This document shows positions 27,962 through 40,087 of a DNA stretch of 64,000 nucleotides, in pieces. Position 1 is the stretch's first letter; every line of letters starts with the position of its first letter. This DNA is from Mesorhizobium sp. WSM3860 (GTDB lineage Bacteria > Pseudomonadota > Alphaproteobacteria > Rhizobiales > Rhizobiaceae). Location: the NCBI RefSeq assembly GCF_002294995.1, contig NZ_NSGF01000001.1, forward strand, positions 496,001 to 560,000, in the 5' to 3' direction. The position numbers and the translations under genes are program-made. The notes beneath the pieces were generated by a model that made no database searches, was not told where the DNA came from, and worked only from the letters and a program-made list of their open reading frames with translations.

Positions 27962-27986
27962 GCCCCCAGGCGAAAGGCCTGGGGGC
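27962..27986 (+). terminator. Hairpin terminator after the stress protein gene
   Basis: GCCCCCAGGC and GCCTGGGGGC form a ten-base perfect stem with loop GAAAG, seven bases after the stop codon. The following T-run is weak. Nothing else is recognised up to 28299. Confidence 0.65.
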
Positions 27987-28299
27987 TTCACGCTCTGGCG
28001 CCTAGACAGCGCCTACTGCCGGAGCAACGGAGTTCGGTCCATCCGCTCATGCAGCGTAGAGACGCTGTCTTTCAGGTCACGGACCCAGTCATCACGTCGT
28101 CCCGGGCTTGCGCATTCGAAACCCAACGCAACACCTCGAATTGATTCAATATCGCATGGGAGCAAGCGTCCCGTTAGCCGTCAGTAAGGTTCTCTGCCGC
28201 CTCGGCGCGCGACCCAGCTGTGATCCGGGGAGTGAAAAGTGATTTTGCGGCGCGCAACGAGCGGGTTACGCTATGTCACTTGCCAAAAGGAGGATGATG

Positions 28300-28482
28300 A
28301 TGAAAGCCTTCCTCGCAACGATCTTCGCGCTGGGCCTGTCGGTCTCTGCAGCATCAGCCAATTGCCCCGCACACGCGAAGGATCAGGCCTCAGTCGACGC
28401 GCAGCAGACGGCGAGCGTTGACAAGGCCGACACGTCGACATCGACGGAAATCAAGAAAGAAACGCCGGCGAAGGCGGAGTAG
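28300..28482 (+). CDS. Small secreted protein, Ser/Thr/Lys-rich
   Basis: The 60-residue protein reads MKAFLATIFALGLSVSAASA as signal peptide, cleaved before NCPAHAKD, and a hydrophilic tail with repeated SVD and TST elements. AAGGAGG lies six bases before ATG 28300; two earlier tandem ATGs are possible. The single cysteine just after the signal is not in a lipobox. I know of no assigned function. Confidence 0.65.
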   Translation: MKAFLATIFALGLSVSAASANCPAHAKDQASVDAQQTASVDKADTSTSTEIKKETPAKAE

Positions 28483-28757
28483 TGCTTCTTCTTCGAGGGT
28501 AGAACGAGATTTCTAGAGAGTCCGCGCTGTGGGTAGTAACACCCGAAAGCCGGCTATCGTGAAGAGCCATGCTGCGCGAGGACAGCGTGAACGTCGCCGC
28601 TATCGCTGAGAAGCTATCGATCAGCAGGTAGCCGAATACGCGCTCATCGGCGACGTAAAGCGTAGCGCTGTCGCCATTTCGGGCGTCCTCAAGGACGGCA
28701 CGATGGCCTACAAACAAGGCTTCGGTAGGCTGCCGGCGCTGAACCAGGCGTCCAAGT

Positions 28758-28985
28758 CTAAATGCCGGCTCGGGTCCGTTCACGGGACGCCCTCTCCAGC
28801 AACAGCGACAGATGATTCAGGTGCGTCGATTGGGCGTCTTCAAGCAACTGCAGAAAGCTGGACGCCTTGCCTCGCGGCAACCGACGGCGCTTTAGCGCAG
28901 CGATGCGCGCGCGCTGGCGCTTGATGTGCTGCTCGGCCTGCAGAACATGGCGTTCCGCCATTTGGATGTCGTCGGCCAATGCCAT
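28758..28985 (-). CDS. Small coiled-coil protein, hypothetical
   Basis: The 75-residue protein starts MALADDIQMAERHVLQAEQH and continues with helical, basic heptad-like sequence (IARLKRR-type, then SFLQLLEDAQSTHLNHLSLL). It resembles short rhizobial hypothetical proteins. An exact GGAAC-N17-CGTT element ends eight bases before the start codon, so the transcript would be leaderless or nearly so. No ribosome site is visible, consistent with that reading. Confidence 0.6.
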   Translation of the reverse strand: MALADDIQMAERHVLQAEQHIKRQRARIAALKRRRLPRGKASSFLQLLEDAQSTHLNHLSLLLERASRERTRAGI

Positions 28986-28992
28986 GGTTGTA

Positions 28993-29018
28993 AACGGTGG
29001 TGCCGGGCAGGCGGTTCC
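28993..29018 (-). promoter_or_regulatory. Predicted EcfG-dependent promoter (17-base spacer)
   Basis: On the minus strand GGAAC (29018-29014), 17 bases, CGTT (28996-28993). The remaining 270 bases to the next gene hold nothing recognised. Confidence 0.55.
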
Positions 29019-29295
29019 GCTGGCCCGGTCGGCCATCAAGCATGGTGAACAGAGTCTTGCGCATCCTCCTTGCGGCCGCCGATGACGTGCTGGTGCGATG
29101 CCGTGTCGCCGCTTCTGGCGCAACGCCTCGGATTGAATTAGCATCCGATAATCAAGGTTTCGGCCGCGATCCGGCAGGATGCGGAATGCGGAACCCAGGG
29201 GAGCGAAGCCGTGCGGCGGTCGCCTGCCCGGCGCCGATTTAACGGAACCTGGCCATGTCGTCCGGCGGCAGGCGCGGCGGGGTCGGGAGGAGCCA

Positions 29296-29877
29296 ATGCA
29301 AAAACTGCAGTCGCAAGGTGTCCATCACATCACGCTGGTCGGCGCCAATCGCCAGACTTCCATCGATTTCTGGGAAGGCGTGCTCGGCATGCCATTCATC
29401 TTCGAGCAGCCCAATCTCGACAAGGCGAGCGAAAGCCACCTCTATTTCGACCCCGGCGATGGCCGGCTGATCACGGTCTTCACCGATGAGAGCCGCAGCC
29501 CCGTCAAGCGGCGCACGCCGACCGATACGGGTTGTGTCCACCACATCGCGTTCTCGGTGTCGCGCGTGACGTTCCTGCAGGCGGTCGCCCGGCTCGACGA
29601 GTGCAGCATCAAGCACAGCGGCGTCAAAGATCGCGGCTTCATGGATTCGATCTATTTCGAGGATCCGCTTGGGCTGCTGATCGAGCTTGCCTACTACCGG
29701 TTCGAGCCGCCTGCGGGCTTCAGTCATGCCGACGTGCTGATGGCGGCGCACAAGATCCGCGTTGCGCGCGGCGACTACAATATCGCCGAGGCGCACCTTG
29801 CCGACGCCATCCAGGCGCTGGTCGAGCGATCGCGCGAGACATTGTCCGAGAACCGGGCGGCGAAAAATCCATACTGA
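29296..29877 (+). CDS. VOC-superfamily protein (glyoxalase/dioxygenase-like)
   Basis: The 193-residue protein has the motif VHHITLVGANRQTSIDFWEG with the first metal-type His, a second pair in TDTGCVHHIAFSVSRVTFLQ, and the acidic ligand in DPLGLLIELAYYRFEP. These positions fit an active metal-dependent VOC enzyme. A 50-residue helical tail follows the fold. GGGAGGAG precedes the ATG. It lies 21 bases before the H1-tailed GST gene, probably an operon. Confidence 0.88.
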   Translation: MQKLQSQGVHHITLVGANRQTSIDFWEGVLGMPFIFEQPNLDKASESHLYFDPGDGRLITVFTDESRSPVKRRTPTDTGCVHHIAFSVSRVTFLQAVARLDECSIKHSGVKDRGFMDSIYFEDPLGLLIELAYYRFEPPAGFSHADVLMAAHKIRVARGDYNIAEAHLADAIQALVERSRETLSENRAAKNPY

Positions 29878-29898
29878 ACAGGTCAGAGGGAGGATCAG

Positions 29899-30849
29899 AT
29901 GGCAAAGGCTGCAACGAAGGGAACGAACAAGGCCGCCGCCAAGCCGGCAGCGAAGATGGCAAAGCCGGCAGCAAAGGTGACTGCCGCCAAGATGTCGGCC
30001 AAGGCAGTCAAGCCGGCCGCAAAGGCTGCGCCTAAAGCGACGGCAAAAGCCGCGCCTAAAGCGACGGCAAAAGCCGCGCCTAAAGCGACGGCAAAAGCCG
30101 CGCCTAAAGCGACGGCAAAGGCCGCGCTTAAAGCCAAGCCGAGGCCGGCCAACAGACCCGCCGTGAAGCTCAGCATGCTGAGGCCCAGCGTCAACAACAT
30201 GACGGTCCGGGTGTTCACGCGAGCGGCCGGGCTCGACCATGCCGAGACCGACGCCTGGGGCCAGACGCGCACGCCCGAATTCCTGGCACGAAACCCGGCG
30301 CATCTGACGCCGATGATCGAGGACAAGGGACTTCCCAGAGGCGTGCTTTGGGAAAGCTGCGCCATCATGCAGTACCTCGCCAACAAGCACGGGCTGGACA
30401 AGTTCTATCCAAAGGCGCCGGCCAAGCGGGCGATGGTCGACAGCGCCATGTTCTACCTGGTCGGAACGCTCTATCCCTATGTGGCCAGAGCCACTTATCC
30501 GGCACTCGGCTTTCCGCAATATGCCGGCGAGGTCGGCCACAGCGATGCCCATCCCGACAAGAAATCGGAGGCGCAGAAGGCTGCCATCGCCGCAATCGCC
30601 GAGCCGTTGGAGGTCTTTCATAGCTTCTTCAGGGACGGCAAGCCGTTCATCGGCGGCAACAACCCGTCGATCGCCGACATCCGCCTGGCGGCGACACTCG
30701 AGTTCCTCGCGGTCATCGACTACGCGCTGCCCAAATGGGCGAAGGACTATATGGCTGCGATCGAGAAGAAGCTCGGCAAGGCCTACGCGGAGCCGGCCGA
30801 CGACGTGCGCGGCTACATCGCCCATGTGAAGGCCCAGGCCACGGCTTAA
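29899..30849 (+). CDS. Glutathione S-transferase with histone-H1-like Lys/Ala/Pro-rich N-terminal tail
   Basis: The 316-residue protein has two parts. Residues 1-85 are almost only K, A, P, T, with four tandem AAPKATAK units, like histone H1 tails and bacterial HC1/AlgP-type proteins that bind DNA. Residues about 88-316 are a GST: VRVFTRAAGLDHAETDAWGQ, RNPAHLTPMIEDKG, LWESCAIMQYLANKHGLDKF and GNNPSIADIRLAATLEFLAV. The frame is continuous with AGAGGGAGG before ATG 29899. A start inside the tail would shorten but not remove it. Tail function (nucleic acid or anionic surface binding) is inferred. Confidence 0.9.
   Translation: MAKAATKGTNKAAAKPAAKMAKPAAKVTAAKMSAKAVKPAAKAAPKATAKAAPKATAKAAPKATAKAAPKATAKAALKAKPRPANRPAVKLSMLRPSVNNMTVRVFTRAAGLDHAETDAWGQTRTPEFLARNPAHLTPMIEDKGLPRGVLWESCAIMQYLANKHGLDKFYPKAPAKRAMVDSAMFYLVGTLYPYVARATYPALGFPQYAGEVGHSDAHPDKKSEAQKAAIAAIAEPLEVFHSFFRDGKPFIGGNNPSIADIRLAATLEFLAVIDYALPKWAKDYMAAIEKKLGKAYAEPADDVRGYIAHVKAQATA
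30028..30123. repeat. Four tandem 24-bp units within the GST tail
   Basis: The unit GCGCCTAAAGCGACGGCAAA plus AGCC occurs four times; only the last differs, by one base. Each encodes AAPKATAK. The near identity at DNA level indicates recent expansion. Confidence 0.93.
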
Positions 30850-31100
30850 GAAATCCGAGGTTAGGGTTTCGTTAACCAAAGCCTTGTCTAGTGTCTCGGT
30901 CCTCGCTGCGACCACGGATGTACTGGCGCGATTGCCGAGGCGAAGGAAAGGTCGGCTCAACGCCGGCCTTTTTGCTTTCCGGTGGCGCGCCAGCGTCACG
31001 ACACCTTGATTTTGTCGGGTGCCGGCGCGGTTGGAATTCTATTGTCATCCGCGTCGTTGATCGTACCATGCGAACGGGCGAAAGCGGCGAGGACAGAGCC

Positions 31101-31490
31101 ATGAGAAGCACGGCTAGACTTTCAGCGATCGCAGGCGCGCTGCTGGCGATGCCTTTTCCGGCAGATGCCACATCGCTCAACACGATGAACGAGGTCGGCG
31201 CCGCGCTGCAGGCGTGCTGGACGCCGCCGGCCGATTCCGGAACTGCCTCGGTCACCTTGAGCTTCAGCTTCAAGCGCGACGGCACGCTGATCGGCCCGCC
31301 GAGGCCAACGGCCATCAAGGTCAACGGGGATGACAAGGCGCGTCAGGCCTATGTCGACGCGGCGACCGCCGCCCTGCGGAACTGCCTGCCGCTCAGCTTT
31401 TCGCCGGACCTCGCCAAAGGAATTCCCGGGAAGATCTTTACGCTTCAGTTCAATTCGCCGAAGGACAACGCCAAAGGAGTTCAGCAGTAG
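31101..31490 (+). CDS. Secreted protein with TonB-C-like domain
   Basis: The 129-residue protein has a signal peptide (MRSTARLSAIAGALLAMPFP, cleavage near ADA) and a domain with ALQACWTPPADSGTASVTLS, FKRDGTLIGPPRPTAI and AATAALRNCLPLSFSPDLAK, resembling the TonB C-terminal fold, with two cysteines likely disulfide-linked. It lacks the N-terminal membrane anchor and Pro-rich spacer of real TonB. It stands alone. The function is unknown. Confidence 0.75.
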   Translation: MRSTARLSAIAGALLAMPFPADATSLNTMNEVGAALQACWTPPADSGTASVTLSFSFKRDGTLIGPPRPTAIKVNGDDKARQAYVDAATAALRNCLPLSFSPDLAKGIPGKIFTLQFNSPKDNAKGVQQ

Positions 31491-31557
31491 AACTGCCGAA
31501 CTGCTCAACTTCGCCTTTGGCTATGCTTTCTAAGGGGCGTTCTGTGGCCGGGCCGCG

Positions 31558-31779
31558 TTACGCCGGATTGCGCCCGCGGCGGGCATTGGCGTGTTTTTCC
31601 AGTTGCGGCATCTCGAAGATGTAGTCGCTCCAGGCCGATTCCGGAATTTGTCCGGCCAGATAGCATTCCAGCAGCAGATTTTGCTCGGGTGTCAGACGCC
31701 TCGGGGCCCGCTCGTGATCCAGTCCAAGCGAATGGATCAGGTTTCTGGTCAGGCCTGAGACGGTGAAATGAACAGACAT
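31558..31779 (-). CDS. Small hypothetical protein
   Basis: The 73-residue protein reads MSVHFTVSGLTRNLIHSLGL, then RLTPEQNLLLECYLAGQIPE and ends in a basic tail. GGGGAG lies six bases before the start. Composition is protein-like and soluble. I recognise no family; similar short proteins occur in rhizobia. It is followed on the plus strand by the convergent end of the TonB-C-like gene. Confidence 0.6.
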   Translation of the reverse strand: MSVHFTVSGLTRNLIHSLGLDHERAPRRLTPEQNLLLECYLAGQIPESAWSDYIFEMPQLEKHANARRGRNPA

Positions 31780-31877
31780 CTTCGCTCCCCTTCGTGCTGC
31801 GCCGATAACGCCAGACGCCACACAAAGGTTTCACGCGCGCAATGAGAAAACACGCGATCTTGATCTTAGTCGCGACT

Positions 31878-32216
31878 CTACTCGCAGACGACGCGATAGC
31901 GCTTGCCGGGTTCGCTGACATTCCGGCAGGCGAGCGCCTTCTGCGGCTGGGAGGACGCATCGGCCAAATCCGGCTGAAAGGAAGGGGCCGTCGAAACCCG
32001 TCTTCGGCTGGGGGAACTCACCGGCGCGCTCGGCGGCTGAGGAAACACGTCCGTTGCAACCTGCCTCGAGGCTGTTGTTCCTGGCGGGGCCTTGTCCCAA
32101 ATGCGCCTGACGTCCATCCGGCTGGGAATGATGACGGTTCCGTCGTCGCTCCGCGTGCAGCCGCTTGTCGCGAGCAGCGCCGGACAGAGAACAAAAGCGA
32201 GCATTCGACCAAGCAT
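31878..32216 (-). CDS. Small lipoprotein
   Basis: The 112-residue protein begins MLGRMLAFVLCPALLATSGC, a lipoprotein signal with lipobox LATSGC (Cys20). The mature part is Pro/Ser-rich, with IPSRMDVRRIWDKAPPGTTA and a C-terminal RYRVVCE. No enzymatic motif is visible. It is divergent from the hybrid kinase gene 195 bases away. Confidence 0.7.
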   Translation of the reverse strand: MLGRMLAFVLCPALLATSGCTRSDDGTVIIPSRMDVRRIWDKAPPGTTASRQVATDVFPQPPSAPVSSPSRRRVSTAPSFQPDLADASSQPQKALACRNVSEPGKRYRVVCE

Positions 32217-32411
32217 CAGCTATACCCCCACCGATTTTATAGCCCGGCAGCGGTGGGTTCGCCAACGGACGGATTACCGCAGCGAGATCGGACCGGCGTC
32301 CGTTAACGGCATCGGGCGTGTTCGGTTGCGAATCGTTAAGGTTAGCCGATCGTTAATGCTTGTCGGGCACATTCCGCCGACGAACCGGGAGGGTTCGGCC
32401 TGGGGGTAGGG

Positions 32412-35789
<3,378 letters not shown>

Positions 35790-35835
35790 CAGCCTTTCTG
35801 CGCGGCCGTTCACGGCGTCGTCGACGAGGTCCGTT

Positions 35836-35875
35836 GTCTGCGTCCAACGCAGACATATGGTGTGATCGCACCATA
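35836..35875. other. Two tandem hairpin-forming palindromes
   Basis: GTCTGCGT-CCA-ACGCAGAC (35836-35854) is followed directly by TATGGTG-TGATCG-CACCATA (35856-35875, first arm 35856-35862). They lie after the hybrid kinase stop and could be operator sites or RNA structures. Role unknown. Confidence 0.55.
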
Positions 35876-36056
35876 CAAAACGAAGGCCAGGTCAGGACAA
35901 TGGTTGCTGTCGATTCCGCCCTTCGGTTACGGGCGGGAGCAGCGACCGCCGGCAAGGAACAGCGTCGACTCTACCCCAACGGACCTGTTTTCGGCGATGG
36001 CCAGGCCATGATCCGCTCTGGCGCACAGGCAACGCGCTCTCGTCCGGATTTTATTT

Positions 36057-36092
36057 CCCGGCGGCCGGAGATCCGGCCGCCGGGATAATTTT
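36057..36092 (+). terminator. Strong terminator of an unassigned transcript
   Basis: CCCGGCGGCCGGA and TCCGGCCGCCGGG, thirteen-base perfect arms, are followed by ATAATTTTT. It lies 268 bases after the kinase stop codon. The interval holds no convincing gene; a 62-codon frame from 35899 runs into the hairpin and is doubtful. Confidence 0.75.
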
Positions 36093-36195
36093 TGATTCAA
36101 AAGTCAGACAAGCTACTGATTCCCGCGGCAACTTCGGCTTGGTCCGCAAATGGCGGCCGTAGGCCCCCAGTCATCCCCGTTCAGGCGTTACCGGG

Positions 36196-36224
36196 CTGAC
36201 ACGAAACTGTCATGCGACTGTAAT
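36196..36224 (+). promoter_or_regulatory. Extended Pho box (PhoB operator) of pstS
   Basis: Three half-sites CTGACAC (36196), CTGTCAT (36207) and CTGTAAT (36218) are spaced exactly eleven bases apart, the PhoB direct-repeat geometry. The last two alone make a classic 18-base Pho box. It is 79 bases before pstS, whose operon includes phoB. Confidence 0.88.
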
Positions 36225-36302
36225 AATCGAAGTCTATTGCGCTCACCAGGCGCCACTAAAAAAGGGTGCCGAGAGACCATATTCCGAACAGGAGCAGGCC
36301 AC

Positions 36303-37361
36303 ATGAGACATTTCATCCGCTCGGCGGCCGTTGCGATTGCAATGGCTGCGGCATCCACGCTTTCCCTCTCCGCCGCTATGGCGGCCGACATCTCCGGCGC
36401 CGGTGCTACCTTCCCCTATCCGATCTATGCCAAGTGGGCCGACGCCTACAAAAAGGAGACCGGCATCGGTCTCAACTATCAGTCGATCGGCTCCGGCGGC
36501 GGCATCAAGCAGATCAAGGCCAAGACCGTGACCTTCGGCGCCTCGGACGCGCCGCTCAAGGGCGACGATCTCAAGTCGACCGGGCTCGCGCAGTTCCCGA
36601 TGGTGATGGGCGGCATCGTTCCGGTCGTCAACCTCGAAGGCGTCAAGCCGGGCGAACTGGTGCTCGACGGCCCGACGCTGGCCGACATCTTCGTCGGCAA
36701 GATCACCAACTGGAACGACGAGGCGATCAAGAAGCTCAACCCCGACGTCAAGCTGCCCGACCAGGCGATCGCGGTCGTCCACCGTTCGGACGGCTCGGGC
36801 ACCACGTTCAACTTCAGCTACTATCTGGCCGACGTCAGCGCCGACTGGAAGTCGAAGGTCGGCGTCAATACCGCGCTCGAGTGGCCGGTGGGCATCGGCG
36901 CCAAGGGCAACGAAGGCGTCGCCAACAACGTGGCGCAGACCGGTGGCGCGATCGGCTATGTCGAGTATGCCTACGCCAAGCAGAACAAGCTCACCTATAC
37001 CGACCTGATCAATAAGGACGGCAAGAAGGTCGAGCCGACCGCTGCCGCGTTCTCCGCTGCTGCGGCCAATGCCGACTGGAGCTCGAAGCCTGGCTACGGC
37101 GTCATCCTGGCAAACCAGGCTGGTGCTGAAAGCTGGCCGATGACCTCCGCGACCTGGATCCTCGTCTACCAAAAGCCCGACGATGCGGCGGCCACCACCG
37201 AAGCGCTCAAGTTCTTCGCCTGGTCCTACGCCAAGGGCGACGACATGGCCGCCGAGCTGGACTATGTTCCGATGCCCGACGCGGTCGTGAAGAGCGTCGA
37301 GGAAATGTGGAGCAAGGACATCGTCGACGGGAACGGCAAGCCGCTCTACTCCGGCATGTAA
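36303..37361 (+). CDS. pstS: Phosphate ABC transporter substrate-binding protein
   Basis: The 352-residue periplasmic protein has a signal peptide ending AAMA before [20 protein letters not shown], the PstS phosphate loop. Other hallmarks are [28 protein letters not shown], and [16 protein letters not shown] for phosphate coordination. It binds inorganic phosphate and delivers it to PstCAB. A three-half-site Pho box lies upstream, and an intercistronic hairpin follows the stop, a common device for making more binding protein than permease. Confidence 0.98.
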   Translation: MRHFIRSAAVAIAMAAASTLSLSAAMAADISGAGATFPYPIYAKWADAYKKETGIGLNYQSIGSGGGIKQIKAKTVTFGASDAPLKGDDLKSTGLAQFPMVMGGIVPVVNLEGVKPGELVLDGPTLADIFVGKITNWNDEAIKKLNPDVKLPDQAIAVVHRSDGSGTTFNFSYYLADVSADWKSKVGVNTALEWPVGIGAKGNEGVANNVAQTGGAIGYVEYAYAKQNKLTYTDLINKDGKKVEPTAAAFSAAAANADWSSKPGYGVILANQAGAESWPMTSATWILVYQKPDDAAATTEALKFFAWSYAKGDDMAAELDYVPMPDAVVKSVEEMWSKDIVDGNGKPLYSGM

Positions 37362-37375
37362 TTCCTAGGGAATAG

Positions 37376-37398
37376 GGAGGGCGCATCCGGCGCCCTCC
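37376..37398 (+). other. Intercistronic hairpin between pstS and pstC
   Basis: GGAGGGCGC and GCGCCCTCC form a nine-base perfect stem with a five-base loop, followed by TGTCTCTTTC. It may partly terminate transcription or stabilise the pstS message. Confidence 0.65.
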
Positions 37399-37425
37399 TG
37401 TCTCTTTCGAAATGCGAGGGGCGAA

Positions 37426-38412
37426 ATGACAGCCGTTTCCGAAGCCGTGACATCGTCCGCCATGCGGACCAGGGAAGCGACAGTGCGCCGCTTCGCCCTG
37501 ACCGACACGATCTTCCGAACGGCCACGCGCCTTTCCGCCATACTCGTGCTGGTTCTTCTCGGCGGCGTCGCGGTCTCGCTGATCGCCGGCTCGTGGGAGG
37601 CGCTGTCGAAGTTCGGCTTCTCCTTCCTGACTACCGAATCGTGGAATCCGGTCACCGAGAATTTCGGCGCGCTCGCGCCCATCTACGGGACCATCGTCAC
37701 CTCCGCCATCGCCATCCTCATTGCCGTGCCGATCGGCATCGGCATCGCCGTGTTCCTGACCGAGCTCTGCCCGCGCCCGTTCAGGCGCCCGATCGGCATC
37801 GCGGTCGAGCTGCTCGCCGGCATTCCCTCGATCATCTACGGCATCTGGGGCCTGTTCGTCTTCGCGCCATTCCTGCAGACGACGATACAGCCGTTCATCA
37901 TCAAGCTTTTCCACGGCATACCGGGCCTCTCCAGCCTGTTTGCCGGTCCGCCCTACGGCATCGGCCTGCTGACGTCGTCGCTGATCCTCGCCATCATGGT
38001 GCTGCCCTTCATCACCTCGATCACCAAGGACGTGTTCGATACGGTGCCGGCGGTGCTGAAGGAATCGGCCTACGGCATCGGCTGCACGACCTGGGAAGTG
38101 ACCCGCCGCGTGACCATCCCCTATACACGGGTCGGCATCATGGGCGGCGTCATGCTCGGTCTCGGCCGCGCGCTCGGCGAGACGATGGCAGTCACCTTCG
38201 TCATCGGCAACGCGCACCGCATCAGCGCCTCGCTGTTTGCGCCCGGCACGACGATCTCGGCAACCATCGCCAACGAATTCACCGAGGCCGACGGCGAGCT
38301 TTACACGTCCTCGCTGGTCGCGCTCGGCCTGATCCTGTTCATCATCACCTTCATCATCCTCGCGCTCGCACGCTACATGCTGTTGCGCATCGATAGCCGC
38401 ACGGGAGCCTGA
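37426..38412 (+). CDS. pstC: Phosphate ABC transporter permease PstC
   Basis: The 328-residue membrane protein has six core membrane helices and the PstC features YGIWGLFVFAPFLQ, YGIGLLTSSLILAIMVLPF and the EAA loop ESAYGIGCTTWEVTRRVTIP, followed by GLGRALGETMAVTFVIGNA. It forms the channel with PstA in the inner membrane. It begins 64 bases after pstS and ends three bases before pstA. Confidence 0.97.
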   Translation: MTAVSEAVTSSAMRTREATVRRFALTDTIFRTATRLSAILVLVLLGGVAVSLIAGSWEALSKFGFSFLTTESWNPVTENFGALAPIYGTIVTSAIAILIAVPIGIGIAVFLTELCPRPFRRPIGIAVELLAGIPSIIYGIWGLFVFAPFLQTTIQPFIIKLFHGIPGLSSLFAGPPYGIGLLTSSLILAIMVLPFITSITKDVFDTVPAVLKESAYGIGCTTWEVTRRVTIPYTRVGIMGGVMLGLGRALGETMAVTFVIGNAHRISASLFAPGTTISATIANEFTEADGELYTSSLVALGLILFIITFIILALARYMLLRIDSRTGA

Positions 38413-38415
38413 CCG

Positions 38416-39267
38416 ATGTCGACAGCCGCATCGCTCCACCGAAGCCGCAAGCGCAAGAACGCCGTGATGATGGCACTGTGCACCATAGCGGCGGGCATCG
38501 GCCTCGTCTGGCTGGCGCTGATCCTCGGCGCCCTTCTCTACAAGGGGATCTCGGGTCTCTCGCTTTCGGTGTTCACGGAAATGACACCGCCGCCCGGCGA
38601 CGCCGGCGGCCTGCTCAACGCCATCTACGGCAGCATCGTGATGACCATCATCGGCATCGTCGTCGGCACGCCGATCGGCGTGCTCGCCGGAACCTATATG
38701 GCCGAGTACGGGCGCTTCTCGCGTCTCACGACGGTGGTGCGCTTCATCAACGACATCCTGTTGTCGGCGCCGTCGATCATCGTCGGCCTGTTCGTCTATG
38801 AGCTGATGGTGCGGCCGATGGGTCATTTCTCGGCGATCGCCGGCGCGGTGGCCTTGTCGATCCTGGTGATCCCCGTCGTCGTGCGCACCACCGAGGACAT
38901 GCTGAACCTTGTGCCCAACGCACTGCGCGAGGCCGGCACCGCCATCGGCGCGCCGCGCTGGGTGGTGATCCGCTCGGTCGCCTATCGCGCCGCACTGTCC
39001 GGCATCGTCACCGGCATATTGCTGGCGATCGCCCGCATTTCGGGCGAGACGGCGCCGCTGCTGTTCACCGCGCTCAACAACCAGTTCTGGTCGAGCAATC
39101 TCAACGCGCCGATGGCCAGCCTGCCGGTGACGATCTTCCAGTTTGCGCTGAGCCCTTATGAGGAATGGCAGCAACTGGCCTGGACGGGCGCACTCATAAT
39201 CACCCTGACGGTTCTCGGGCTGAGCATCTTCGCCCGCAGCCTTACCGGACGCAGAGAGGACAGATGA
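38416..39267 (+). CDS. pstA: Phosphate ABC transporter permease PstA
   Basis: The 283-residue protein carries the PstA motifs [40 protein letters not shown] (EAA loop) and [20 protein letters not shown]. It spans the membrane about six times. It follows pstC by three bases, and its TGA overlaps the pstB ATG, so expression is tightly coupled. Confidence 0.97.
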   Translation: MSTAASLHRSRKRKNAVMMALCTIAAGIGLVWLALILGALLYKGISGLSLSVFTEMTPPPGDAGGLLNAIYGSIVMTIIGIVVGTPIGVLAGTYMAEYGRFSRLTTVVRFINDILLSAPSIIVGLFVYELMVRPMGHFSAIAGAVALSILVIPVVVRTTEDMLNLVPNALREAGTAIGAPRWVVIRSVAYRAALSGIVTGILLAIARISGETAPLLFTALNNQFWSSNLNAPMASLPVTIFQFALSPYEEWQQLAWTGALIITLTVLGLSIFARSLTGRREDR

Positions 39268-40067
39268 AACCGATGTTGTCCACCGACCTGAACGTAGCCG
39301 AGACGGCCGTCGAGAAGGCCAAGATCGAGGTCAAGAACCTCAACTTCTACTATGGCCAGTCGAAGGCGCTGAAGGACATCAACCTGTCGCTGCCCGAGCG
39401 CAGCGTCACCGCCTTCATCGGACCTTCGGGCTGCGGGAAGTCGACGCTGCTGCGCGTGCTCAACCGCATCTACGAGCTCTACCCGAAGCAGAGCGCCGAA
39501 GGCCAGGTGCTGCTCGACGGCAAGAACATCCTCGACCGCTCGCAGGACTTGAACCTGCTCAGGACCAAGATCGGCATGGTGTTCCAGAAGCCGACGCCGT
39601 TCCCGATGTCGATCTACGAGAACATCGCCTTCGGCGTCAGGCTGTATGAGAAGATCAGCAAAGCCGAGATGGACAACCGGGTCGAACAGGCGCTGAAGCG
39701 CGCGGCGCTGTGGAACGAGGTCAAGGACAAGCTCAACGCCAGCGGCCAGAGCCTTTCCGGCGGCCAGCAGCAGCGGCTCTGCATCGCCCGCACGGTGGCG
39801 GTGAAGCCGGAGGTCATCCTGCTCGACGAGCCGGCATCGGCGCTCGATCCGCTGTCGACCGCCAAGATCGAGGAGCTGATCGACGAGTTGCAGGCCGACT
39901 ACACGATCGTGATCGTCACCCACAACATGCAGCAGGCGGCGCGCGTGTCGCGGCAGACGGCGTTCATGTATCTCGGCGAACTGGTCGAATTCGACCGGAC
40001 CGAAAAGATCTTCACCTCGCCCCGCGAGAAGCGCACGCAGGACTACATCACCGGCCGCTTCGGCTGA
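39264..40067 (+). CDS. pstB: Phosphate ABC transporter ATPase PstB
   Basis: The 267-residue ATPase contains Walker [10 protein letters not shown], the PstB-typical [20 protein letters not shown], signature [19 protein letters not shown], Walker [14 protein letters not shown] and the H-loop [12 protein letters not shown]. It energises PstCA. The ATG overlaps the pstA stop (ATGA). The earlier in-frame extension into pstA is not PstB-like. Confidence 0.98.
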   Translation: MKPMLSTDLNVAETAVEKAKIEVKNLNFYYGQSKALKDINLSLPERSVTAFIGPSGCGKSTLLRVLNRIYELYPKQSAEGQVLLDGKNILDRSQDLNLLRTKIGMVFQKPTPFPMSIYENIAFGVRLYEKISKAEMDNRVEQALKRAALWNEVKDKLNASGQSLSGGQQQRLCIARTVAVKPEVILLDEPASALDPLSTAKIEELIDELQADYTIVIVTHNMQQAARVSRQTAFMYLGELVEFDRTEKIFTSPREKRTQDYITGRFG

Positions 40068-40087
40068 GTTCATACGAGGACATAACC

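Noticed and set aside
28451..28783. 110-codon minus-strand frame between two small genes
   Set aside because: It overlaps the end of the secreted-protein gene and the start of the coiled-coil gene and has no ribosome site; parts look protein-like, so a decayed gene is possible but not supported.
30028..30123. Tandem 24-base repeats considered as a CRISPR array
   Set aside because: The units are contiguous without spacers and lie in frame inside the GST tail; no cas genes are present.
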